Assembly (NCBI GenBank): GCA_009845505.1
Contig: VXZL01000644.1
Coordinates: 1 to 5,095, forward strand
Direction: 5' to 3'
DNA: 5,095 nucleotides
Origin: Candidatus Poribacteria bacterium
GTDB taxonomy: Bacteria; Poribacteria; WGA-4E; WGA-3G
Part shown: positions 1 through 5,055 of the stretch, in pieces
How the letters are laid out: every line of letters starts with the position of its first letter
Numbering within the stretch: position 1 is the first letter of the stretch
Position numbers and translations under genes: made by a program
The notes under the pieces: generated by a model
Database searches by the model: none
What the model was told of the DNA's origin: nothing
The model's input: the letters and a program-made list of their open reading frames with translations, nothing else

Positions 1-11
1 ATCCGAAAGTA

Positions 12-20
12 TGATATAAT
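12..20 (+). promoter_or_regulatory. Extended -10 promoter element (TGaTATAAT)
   Basis: TGATATAAT is an exact extended -10 match (TG, one base, TATAAT at 15-20). The matching -35 would fall before the window start, so only half the promoter can be judged. A transcript from here would start near 27 and run through the repeats towards the methyltransferase with a leader of nearly 290 bases. The region is AT-rich, so a chance match is possible. Confidence 0.35.
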
Positions 21-74
21 TATACTACACTGGGAATAAGTTAGACGTTAATCTTGGAAAGTTCACAATCGCTA

Positions 75-221
75 AAATGTTACACTTTTGGCAAAATTGC
101 TTTTTTTCACACAAGAGAAAATCGGAAATTAAACGTCAACAAACCCTTACAGGGACTGGGTTCTCTAACGTTATAGACAACATACCAAATAGGACACTGG
201 TGTAACTTTAGTGTAACATTT
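75..221. repeat. 12-bp inverted repeat AAATGTTACACT / AGTGTAACATTT
   Basis: The left arm at 75-86 and the right arm at 210-221 are exact reverse complements, 123 bp apart. The GTGTAAC core of the right arm is also repeated directly at 200-206, 11 bp upstream, about one helical turn. The 200-206 copy overlaps the small dyad ACAC-TG-GTGT (194-203). Spaced copies of one short word in a promoter-proximal region suggest a protein-binding array, but the regulator is unknown. A structural role in RNA is less likely given the long loop. Confidence 0.5.
117..139 (+). repeat. Left copy of a 22-23 bp non-coding element
   Basis: The core TCGGAAATTAAACGTCAA (122-139) matches the reverse complement of 4969-4985 except for one extra A. 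Including the flanking GAAAA, the match spans 23 bases here against 22 at the other copy, with one mismatch and one indel. Both copies lie upstream of a gene and point towards it: this one is 176 bp before the methyltransferase ATG. It could be a shared regulatory site, a small dispersed repeat, or a remnant of the ends of a mobile element. Confidence 0.55.
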
Positions 222-280
222 GTAAGACGAATCGTTGAAAAATATCCCGTTAAGTTAAATACATATTCACGTCCGTTCTT

Positions 281-301
281 GTAGGAGGGGTTTTCAATCC
301 C
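281..301 (+). promoter_or_regulatory. SD-like AGGAGGGG overlapping a small hairpin
   Basis: AGGAGGGG at 283-290 is a strong Shine-Dalgarno-like tract, but its end is 25 bases from the methyltransferase ATG, too far for normal use. GGGGTT (287-292), loop TTC, AATCCC (296-301) forms a 6-bp stem with one G-T pair and buries half of that tract. The frame is closed by TAA at 304-306, so no upstream start can use it. It may be the stem of a dispersed palindromic repeat rather than a true ribosome site, or a structured leader that brings the tract nearer to the start. Confidence 0.4.
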
Positions 302-315
302 GATAACAAAACTCC

Positions 316-1746
316 ATGAACGTCCAAAACCGAACCATCTTCTCAAACGACAACCTACCCATCCTACGAGGCATAGACACAGAATCCATCGATCTAATCT
401 ATCTTGACCCACCCTTCAATTCCAACCGCAACTACGCAGCACCTATCGGCAGCGACGCAGCAGGCGCAGCGTTCAAAGACACTTGGACGCTCTCCGATGT
501 AGATAACGCATGGCACGGCGAAATCGCTGACCGCCAACCCGCGCTGTATCAAGCAATACACGCCGCCGAGCTCACACATGGCAAAGGCATGAAGTCTTAC
601 CTGATTATGATGGCGGTGCGGTTGTTGGAGATGCAGCGTGTTCTCAAAAAGACTGGCAGCATATACCTGCACTGCGATCCGACTGCGAGCCATTATCTCA
701 AAAGTGTAATGGATGCAGTGTTTGGGAAGAATAACTTTCGGAATGAAGTTGTGTGGCAACGCACAAATACACATGGTCTTGGTAAGCAGTTCGGTAGGGT
801 TCACGACACAATACTATTTTATAGCAGAAGTAGCCAAAGGGTATGGAATGATGTCTATACCGAACACGATCCAGAGTACGTCCAGAGAACTTATCGTCAT
901 AGCGACGAAAGGGGACTTTTCCAAGTCGATAATCTTACTGGCGGAAGTGTCACGGAAAAAGGGGAGTCTGGTCAACCTTGGCGCGGTATAGATCCGAGTC
1001 TTGTCGGTAGAAACTGGAGCACTCCCCAGAGATCAGCGTGGCCAGAAGGTGTAGAACCGCCCGATAATTACGAAGAACTCTCAGTTCATGAAAGACTGGA
1101 TGCTTTGGACGCTGCCGGTTTGATTTATTGGCCCCCAAGAGGAAGGGTGCCAAGATTCAAGCGTTATCTATCAATATCAAAAGGGCGAAAAGTACATGAT
1201 GTCATTACAGATATAAATCCGGTTGCAAGCAAATCCAAAGAACGCGTCGGCTACCCTACCCAAAAACCCGTCGCGTTATTAGAACGCATCATCAAGGCAA
1301 GTAGCGAGAAAGATAACGTCGTATTAGACCCGTTCTGTGGATGTGCCACAACCTGTGTCGCGGCAGAAAGGCTACAACGTCAATGGATCGGTATTGATAT
1401 ATCGCCCAAAGCCGTTGATCTTGTGCGAGTGCGCTTAGAGAACGAGGTTGGACTTCTCGGAAAGGTCATCCACCGAACAGATATTCCCAAAAGGAGTGAG
1501 AAATTACCCAATTATCGTACACACAAGCATACGCTGTTCGGTAAGCAGGAAGGCTTATGTAACGGATGCAGGACACAATTTCCATTTAGAAATATGACAG
1601 TTGACCACATCGTGCCGAGATCACAAGGCGGCACCGACCATGAGGACAACCTACAACTCCTCTGCGGTGCATGCAACTCCACAAAGGGACGAGGCACACA
1701 AGCCGAGTTGATTTCACGCTTGAAAGTACAAGGCGTTTTACGCTAA
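316..1746 (+). CDS. Beta-class DNA methyltransferase fused to a C-terminal HNH nuclease domain
   Basis: A 476-residue cytoplasmic protein expected to transfer a methyl group from S-adenosylmethionine to a base in DNA. The catalytic motif IV, DPPF (31-34), comes before the SAM-binding region, LDPFCGCATT (337-346), and TQKP (315-318) lies just ahead of the latter; this order defines the beta class. DPPF favours N6-adenine methylation over N4-cytosine. Residues about 142-310 hold the probable target-recognition region, with the familiar PWRG and KRYLSISKG segments. The last 75 residues form an HNH domain: zinc cysteines C415, C418, C450 and C453, catalytic DH at 430-431, N445 and N454. The third glycine of FxGxG is alanine (A344). 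ATG 316 is the only possible start, because TAA lies in frame at 304-306, and it gives the usual N-terminus for the family; no close ribosome site is seen. I recall this fusion in other bacteria. The methylase call is firm; nuclease activity is inferred from intact motifs. Confidence 0.93.
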   Translation: MNVQNRTIFSNDNLPILRGIDTESIDLIYLDPPFNSNRNYAAPIGSDAAGAAFKDTWTLSDVDNAWHGEIADRQPALYQAIHAAELTHGKGMKSYLIMMAVRLLEMQRVLKKTGSIYLHCDPTASHYLKSVMDAVFGKNNFRNEVVWQRTNTHGLGKQFGRVHDTILFYSRSSQRVWNDVYTEHDPEYVQRTYRHSDERGLFQVDNLTGGSVTEKGESGQPWRGIDPSLVGRNWSTPQRSAWPEGVEPPDNYEELSVHERLDALDAAGLIYWPPRGRVPRFKRYLSISKGRKVHDVITDINPVASKSKERVGYPTQKPVALLERIIKASSEKDNVVLDPFCGCATTCVAAERLQRQWIGIDISPKAVDLVRVRLENEVGLLGKVIHRTDIPKRSEKLPNYRTHKHTLFGKQEGLCNGCRTQFPFRNMTVDHIVPRSQGGTDHEDNLQLLCGACNSTKGRGTQAELISRLKVQGVLR

Positions 1747-1805
1747 TCGCTTTGTAGTCGCACAATTCAGCGCACTTCTTAACATTAGATGGACGATTAA
1801 ACGAT

Positions 1806-1812
1806 AAAGGAG
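1806..1812 (+). promoter_or_regulatory. Ribosome binding site AAAGGAG fixing the GTG start of the sulfatase
   Basis: AAAGGAG ends 8 bases before GTG 1821, an ideal spacing. The open frame has no ATG, GTG or TTG between the in-frame TAG at 1755-1757 and this GTG, so this site decides the start. The 8-mer ATTAAACG (1796-1803) lies directly upstream. Confidence 0.8.
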
Positions 1813-1820
1813 ATACAATC

Positions 1821-3551
1821 GTGGCAGAACAGACGACACCGAATCTCGTCTTTGTCATCACCGACGACCAAGGCTACGGCGATTTGGGATGCACCGGAAA
1901 TCCCACTATCAACACACCGAATCTGGACGCACTCGCCGACGAGAGCGTACAACTGCAGAACCTACACGTCGGACCCACCTGTTCCCCGACCCGTGCCGGT
2001 ATTATGACGGGACACTACTGCAACTCTACAGGCGTATGGCATACCATCGGTGGACGCTCACTCCTCCGTAGCGACGAGGTCACGATGGCGGATATTTTCC
2101 GACGCAACGGCTATAAAACCGGTATGTTCGGTAAATGGCACCTCGGCGATAACTACCCCTTCCGTCCACACGACAGAGGCTTTGACGAAGCACTCTACCA
2201 CGGCGGCGGCGGTATCAGTCAAACCCCGGACTATTGGGGCAATGACTATTTTGACGACACCTATTTCCGCAACGGTTCCGAACAGCCGTTTGACGGTTAC
2301 TGCACGGATGTCTGGTTTGATGAGGCGATGGCGTTTATTGAGAGGCAGGCGGGCGACAGTCAGAACCGTCCGTTCTTCTGTTACCTCTCTACCAATGCCC
2401 CACACGGCCCATTCCGTGTCCCTGACGCTTACGGCGAAGTCTACCGACGGAAAGGTGTAGAAGGGGATCGTGCGAATTTCTGGGGTATGATAACCAACAT
2501 TGATGACAATATGGCGCGGTTACGGCATCACCTCAAGGTATTGGGAATTGAGGATAACACGATCCTTATCTTCATGACGGATAACGGATCTGCTGCGGGA
2601 TGCGATTTGGATAGACAGCAGTTCGTCAGGGCGGGGTACAACGCCGGAATGCGCGGGAAAAAAGGATCGCCTTATGAAGGTGGGCATCGCGTCCCGCTCT
2701 TTATGCATTGGCCCGGTGGCGGTTTCAGTGAAAAGCACGAGGTACACGAACTGACTGCAAACATCGATTTACTTCCGACACTGATAGACCTCTGTGATCT
2801 TGAAGTTTCCTCAAGCGCGAGTTTCCACGGTAAGAGTATTGCCCCGTTATTGAACGGTGAGACCGAGGCGTGGGAAGAACGGGTTATCGTCACGGATTCA
2901 CAGCGCGTTGAGAACCCAATTAAGTGGAAAGACAGCGCAACGATGTCGCAGCGGTGGCGGCTCATCAACGGCACTGAGCTGTATGACATTCAAGAGGACC
3001 CTGGACAGCGAGATGACATCGCCGATGAACACCCAGAGGTTGTCGCAGAACTCCGCGAACATTATGAAGTGTGGTGGAAACTCGTTTCGGAACGGTTTGA
3101 TGAGGATTGTCCCATCGTCATCGGGACGCAAAACGAACCCGTTGCCTGCATCACGACGCACGATTGGCACGGAGAAGCACAGGCTTGGAATCACGGCATG
3201 ATTCGCCGAGGGCTGGAATGTAACGGATATTGGGCTATTGAGATTCCCGAAGATGGGGAGTACAGCTTTGAGTTACGTCGATGGCCCCTCGCCGAAGATA
3301 GAGCAATAACGGACGGCATACCCGGCGAACATATCGATCTTTACAACGGCGGAAAGGCTTTGGCATTAAAAACGGCACAAATTCGCGTCGGGGAACAGAC
3401 CGCAACGCAGGAGATTTCACCGGATGCGAAAGGCGTAACCTTTACGTTTCACCTTACTGCCGGTCAAACGCGCATGCATACCGAATTCGCTGATGAAGCA
3501 GGTGAGTTAGCGATTGGGGCGTATTATGTATATGCGAAACGGGTCATCTGA
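1821..3551 (+). CDS. Type I (formylglycine-dependent) sulfatase without signal peptide
   Basis: A 576-residue hydrolase of the alkaline-phosphatase-like S1 sulfatase family, predicted to release sulfate from sulfate esters. Visible active-site parts are the metal-binding DD at 15-16; C54 in CSPTR (54-58), the C-x-P-x-R signature whose cysteine must be converted to formylglycine; GKWHLG (104-109); H195 in NAPHGP; the metal-binding DN (254-255) in TDNGS; and K281 followed by YEGGHRVP (285-292). From about residue 430 a beta-rich C-terminal part (HDWH, AWNHG, GYWAIEIPEDGEYSFELRRWP) resembles the tail of planctomycete-type arylsulfatases. The catalytic fold begins at residue 7 and no signal peptide precedes it, so the enzyme is probably cytoplasmic. 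The GTG start has an excellent ribosome site. It lies 74 bp after the methyltransferase on the same strand and may be transcribed separately. No sulfatase-maturation gene is in the window. The exact substrate cannot be read from sequence. Confidence 0.95.
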   Translation: MAEQTTPNLVFVITDDQGYGDLGCTGNPTINTPNLDALADESVQLQNLHVGPTCSPTRAGIMTGHYCNSTGVWHTIGGRSLLRSDEVTMADIFRRNGYKTGMFGKWHLGDNYPFRPHDRGFDEALYHGGGGISQTPDYWGNDYFDDTYFRNGSEQPFDGYCTDVWFDEAMAFIERQAGDSQNRPFFCYLSTNAPHGPFRVPDAYGEVYRRKGVEGDRANFWGMITNIDDNMARLRHHLKVLGIEDNTILIFMTDNGSAAGCDLDRQQFVRAGYNAGMRGKKGSPYEGGHRVPLFMHWPGGGFSEKHEVHELTANIDLLPTLIDLCDLEVSSSASFHGKSIAPLLNGETEAWEERVIVTDSQRVENPIKWKDSATMSQRWRLINGTELYDIQEDPGQRDDIADEHPEVVAELREHYEVWWKLVSERFDEDCPIVIGTQNEPVACITTHDWHGEAQAWNHGMIRRGLECNGYWAIEIPEDGEYSFELRRWPLAEDRAITDGIPGEHIDLYNGGKALALKTAQIRVGEQTATQEISPDAKGVTFTFHLTAGQTRMHTEFADEAGELAIGAYYVYAKRVI

Positions 3552-3615
3552 AATTAGAGGAGAGACGCATCGGGACAAGCGGCTGTTGCAGCGAAAAACA
3601 GATCCTCTAATTCAG
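3548..3615. repeat. Inverted repeat across the convergent stop codons
   Basis: CTGAAATTAGAGGA (3548-3561) pairs with TCCTCTAATTCAG (3603-3615), leaving one bulged A. The left arm contains the TGA of the sulfatase and the TAA of the opposite gene; the right arm lies inside the cyclotransferase gene. A small inner stem, GCTG-TTG-CAGC (3582-3592), sits between the arms. The structure could shape or protect the 3' end of either transcript, but it is not GC-rich and no T-run follows on either strand, so it is not a classical intrinsic terminator. Confidence 0.45.
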
Positions 3616-4051
3616 CCATTGACACACCGAGGCTCTCTTCAAGGTCCGTCTGTGTTAACCCAAGCTGCTTGACACCGAGGCTCTCTTCAAAGTCTTTTTG
3701 CGTTAACCCGAATTCACGGTATCCCTGAATGACCATTTCCAGATACCATTTTGCCGGTGGTTCTGAATCTGTGCCCCCTTGCGCCATCCGGTAAAACATG
3801 ACCTTGTCTTGGTAATATTTGCCGTAGTAGTCTGGATAGCCTTCATAGCGGTCAAGGGCTTCTTCATGGACTTCTGTAATTTGCCAGAGTCCGCCGTGGA
3901 CTGAACAGCCCTCCATCGGGATAATATCGGCGTGATAGTTGAAAACGAGGCGAAAGCCTTCAAGTCTCAATTTTCCGGTGGAAACAATACCTGGGCAGTG
4001 TTGTTGCATGTGATCGTGATTCATGTTCGACCCGTAAGCGAAATATTGCAT
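3554..4051 (-). CDS. Gamma-glutamylcyclotransferase-like (AIG2/GGCT family) protein
   Basis: A 165-residue predicted cytoplasmic protein. The N-terminus MQYFAYGSNMN carries the YGSN motif (6-9) that binds the gamma-glutamyl group in this family. ALDRYEGYPDYYGK (65-78) holds E70, matching the catalytic glutamate of the LD-x-x-EG motif. The family typically forms 5-oxoproline from gamma-glutamyl amines or peptides; the substrate here is unknown. Residues 114-129 and 130-145 are a tandem duplication (GLTQKDFEESLGV, then GLTQTDLEESLGV) that lengthens the C-terminal tail. Start at 4051 is chosen because homology begins there and AAGGA (4060-4064) lies 8 bases upstream. A longer frame begins at 4117 within TAATG of the preceding gene, adding 22 residues encoded across a hairpin; I consider it less likely. 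The gene follows the LamG gene on the same strand after 65 bp and converges on the sulfatase with a 2-bp gap. Confidence 0.87.
   Translation of the reverse strand: MQYFAYGSNMNHDHMQQHCPGIVSTGKLRLEGFRLVFNYHADIIPMEGCSVHGGLWQITEVHEEALDRYEGYPDYYGKYYQDKVMFYRMAQGGTDSEPPAKWYLEMVIQGYREFGLTQKDFEESLGVKQLGLTQTDLEESLGVSMAELEDLFFAATAACPDASLL
3624..3709 (-). repeat. 48-bp tandem duplication inside the cyclotransferase gene
   Basis: The 19-base word at 3624-3642 recurs exactly at 3672-3690, a 48-bp period. By hand alignment the similarity continues for 38 bases with about 5 differences. The period equals 16 codons, so the reading frame is kept. It encodes the two copies of the GLTQ-x-D-x-EESLGV segment in the C-terminal tail. 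It looks like a slippage or unequal-crossover duplication that has since diverged. Confidence 0.9.
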
Positions 4052-4059
4052 CGACCGGT

Positions 4060-4064
4060 TCCTT
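4060..4064 (-). promoter_or_regulatory. Ribosome binding site AAGGA for the cyclotransferase
   Basis: On the minus strand AAGGA lies 8 bases before the ATG at 4051-4049. It supports the internal start at MQYFAYGSN over the longer frame that begins at 4117. A second AGGA lies slightly further upstream. Confidence 0.65.
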
Positions 4065-4075
4065 AATCCTAAAGA

Positions 4076-4109
4076 GAGGTCTCCGCGCCAGATAAAGCGT
4101 GGAGACCTC
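4076..4109 (-). terminator. Strong hairpin between the LamG and cyclotransferase genes (terminator or attenuator)
   Basis: Arms 4076-4088 and 4097-4109 pair over 13 bp (GAGGTCTCC is perfectly complementary to GGAGACCTC, followed by one G-T pair and three more pairs) around an 8-base loop. On the minus strand it begins 7 bases after the LamG stop codon and is followed by TCTTTA, a weak T-tract. It may end most LamG transcripts, attenuate read-through into the cyclotransferase gene, or protect an upstream mRNA segment. The weak T-tract makes full termination uncertain. Confidence 0.55.
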
Positions 4110-4116
4110 AACATCA

Positions 4117-4863
4117 TTATCGCGCCTTCAGTTCACCCCAGAGGACGGGAAGTTTATCCAACGGTTCCACAGCAAAAGCGGTGTGATAAATGCCGTCATT
4201 CATAATCCCCTGAACTTCATCTTCGGTGAGTGCATCGTTAAAAAGTCCAACATCATCCATAATAGTGGCAGAGAGGAAGCCAGTCCCTTTATCGGTAGCG
4301 AGCCACGCCGTCTGGTCCTGGTCTAAAAGTTGGAATTTCGGGACCTTTTGTGAGACTTTCTCCTCGCCATCAATATAGATATTACAGGTTTCTCCGTCAT
4401 AGACATTGGCGACGTGATACCAGGTCCCCGCCTTAACGGTCACACCACTGGCGACATCCCATGTATTGGTCCAACTACGCATGAGGTTTCCACCGTTTTT
4501 GTAAGGCACATAGCGGTTATTGCTCTGATCCCATATAGAGAAATAGTTCTGCTGACCACCGATGTCAGTAAACTGCAACCAGAGGATAAAAGTCACCTTA
4601 TCTTCAATAATGCCTTTACCGAGCGGAATGGTAACAGTCCCACCTTTCTTGATTTCAAGCGCACCGTTGAACTTACCTTCTTCCCATTGACCTTGTGTAA
4701 TCGTCCCTTCACGGCCATTTTCAGATGCGTCTTCAGCAACATCACCCTTGCCTTCGTCCAATAGCCAGATACCGACGATTCTATCTGGATCAATCTTGGC
4801 ATAACTATAATTGGCGACGAGACCCAACAGGAATATCGCACAGACAAATATATTCATTCTCAT
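4117..4863 (-). CDS. Secreted LamG/concanavalin A-like domain protein
   Basis: A 248-residue predicted exported protein. Residues 1-22 form a signal peptide: MRM, a hydrophobic core (NIFVCAIFLLGLVA), and a YSYA cleavage site. The rest is one LamG-type jelly-roll domain (Laminin_G_3 / concanavalin A-like superfamily), about 26-225. Its hallmarks are GIWLLDEGKGDVAEDASENG (31-50), GKFNGALEI (63-71), TWYHVANVYDG (147-157), IYIDGE (162-167) and DDVGLFNDALTEDEVQ (203-218). Such domains often bind carbohydrate or mediate adhesion; no catalytic residues are evident, so the ligand is unknown. The short tail ending WGELKAR resembles LamG proteins I associate with Poribacteria. Start at 4863 is chosen because it begins the signal peptide and has AGGAG 9 bases upstream; a longer frame from 4932 would bury the signal peptide behind 23 extra residues. 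The stop codon is followed by a strong hairpin, then the cyclotransferase gene. Confidence 0.9.
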   Translation of the reverse strand: MRMNIFVCAIFLLGLVANYSYAKIDPDRIVGIWLLDEGKGDVAEDASENGREGTITQGQWEEGKFNGALEIKKGGTVTIPLGKGIIEDKVTFILWLQFTDIGGQQNYFSIWDQSNNRYVPYKNGGNLMRSWTNTWDVASGVTVKAGTWYHVANVYDGETCNIYIDGEEKVSQKVPKFQLLDQDQTAWLATDKGTGFLSATIMDDVGLFNDALTEDEVQGIMNDGIYHTAFAVEPLDKLPVLWGELKAR

Positions 4864-4872
4864 GGATTTGTG

Positions 4873-4877
4873 CTCCT
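4873..4877 (-). promoter_or_regulatory. Ribosome binding site AGGAG for the LamG gene
   Basis: The minus strand reads AAAAAGGAGC, with AGGAG ending 9 bases before the ATG at 4863-4861. This decides the start in favour of the signal-peptide methionine rather than the upstream in-frame ATG at 4932. Confidence 0.8.
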
Positions 4878-4961
4878 TTTTGTTATACAGAGAGTCACGA
4901 CCATAAATCGTTCCTATCCGTAGAAATTGCAACCGGTCTGTCAGTTACATTAGACTTATTG

Positions 4962-4967
4962 ATTATA
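4962..4967 (-). promoter_or_regulatory. Candidate -10 box TATAAT for the LamG gene
   Basis: A perfect TATAAT on the minus strand, directly after the repeated element at 4969-4990 and about 100 bases before the LamG start. No good -35 is seen 16-18 bases upstream and there is no TG extension, so a promoter here would be weak or activator-dependent; the adjacent repeat would be well placed for an activator. Confidence 0.35.
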
Positions 4968-4968
4968 T

Positions 4969-4990
4969 TTGACGTTTAATTCCGAATTTC
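4969..4990 (-). repeat. Right copy of the 22-23 bp non-coding element
   Basis: On the minus strand this reads GAAAT then TCGGAATTAAACGTCAA, matching 117-139 on the plus strand with one mismatch and one missing A. It lies 105 bp upstream of the LamG start and abuts a TATAAT. The two copies face each other across about 4.8 kb that includes all four protein genes. Confidence 0.55.
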
Positions 4991-5016
4991 TGCTGACTCG
5001 TTCTCTCTGATTTAAT

Positions 5017-5045
5017 TTGACAACGAACAGAGATTCGGGTATACT
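5017..5045 (+). promoter_or_regulatory. Sigma70-type promoter of the tRNA-Leu gene
   Basis: A perfect -35 TTGACA (5017-5022), a 17-base spacer and TATACT (5040-5045) form a near-consensus housekeeping promoter. Transcription would start near 5052, giving the short 5' leader usual before a tRNA. A perfect TATAAT at 5045-5050 overlaps but would have a 22-base spacer and would start inside the tRNA, so it is the poorer choice. Confidence 0.75.
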
Positions 5046-5055
5046 ATAATTACTT

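Larger units (their letters stand above)
1..315. other. Repeat-rich non-coding region upstream of the methyltransferase
   Basis: This stretch has no convincing gene on either strand: the short open frames here lack a recognisable domain and a ribosome site. It is AT-rich compared with the coding DNA. It contains an extended -10 box (12-20), a 12-bp inverted repeat (75-86 and 210-221), a GTGTAAC direct repeat (200-206 and 211-217), one copy of a 22-23 bp element that recurs near the right end (117-139), two mutually exclusive small hairpins around AAACCC, AGGG and GGGTT (141-162), and a hairpin beside an AGGAGGGG tract (283-301). It probably carries the promoter and leader of the methyltransferase gene. 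A weak candidate is TTGAAA at 235-240 with a poor -10 near 258-265; I could not identify a good -35/-10 pair close to the gene. Confidence 0.6.

Noticed and set aside
87..109. Intrinsic terminator from GCAA-TTGC followed by a T-run
   Set aside because: The potential stem is only 4 bp with a 2-base loop, too small to fold, and no gene ends just upstream within the window.
107..412. Minus-strand open frame of 101 codons over the left non-coding region
   Set aside because: It overlaps the start of the methylase gene, has no recognised domain and no convincing ribosome site, and its composition looks like a shadow.
721..960. Lower GC in the methylase recognition region as a sign of a swapped domain
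   Set aside because: Hand counts vary from line to line (about 40-57%) across both this region and the rest of the gene, so the contrast is not convincing.
2058..2460. Long alternative frames on both strands inside the sulfatase gene
   Set aside because: The sulfatase frame carries all family motifs through this region; the others are frame shadows.
3614..3710. Helix-turn-helix DNA-binding motif in the LTQ-x-D-x-EESLGVS segment
   Set aside because: It resembles the first helices of Cro/CI-type domains, but it is a short duplicated tail segment without the rest of the domain.
4414..4764. Plus-strand open frame of 116 codons opposite the LamG gene
   Set aside because: It is fully antisense to a well-supported gene and has no recognisable protein features.
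117..4990. A complete transposon bounded by the two inverted 22-23 bp elements
   Set aside because: There is no transposase or integrase, no visible target-site duplication, and the similarity stops abruptly outside the short element. Kept only as one possible reading of the repeat pair.
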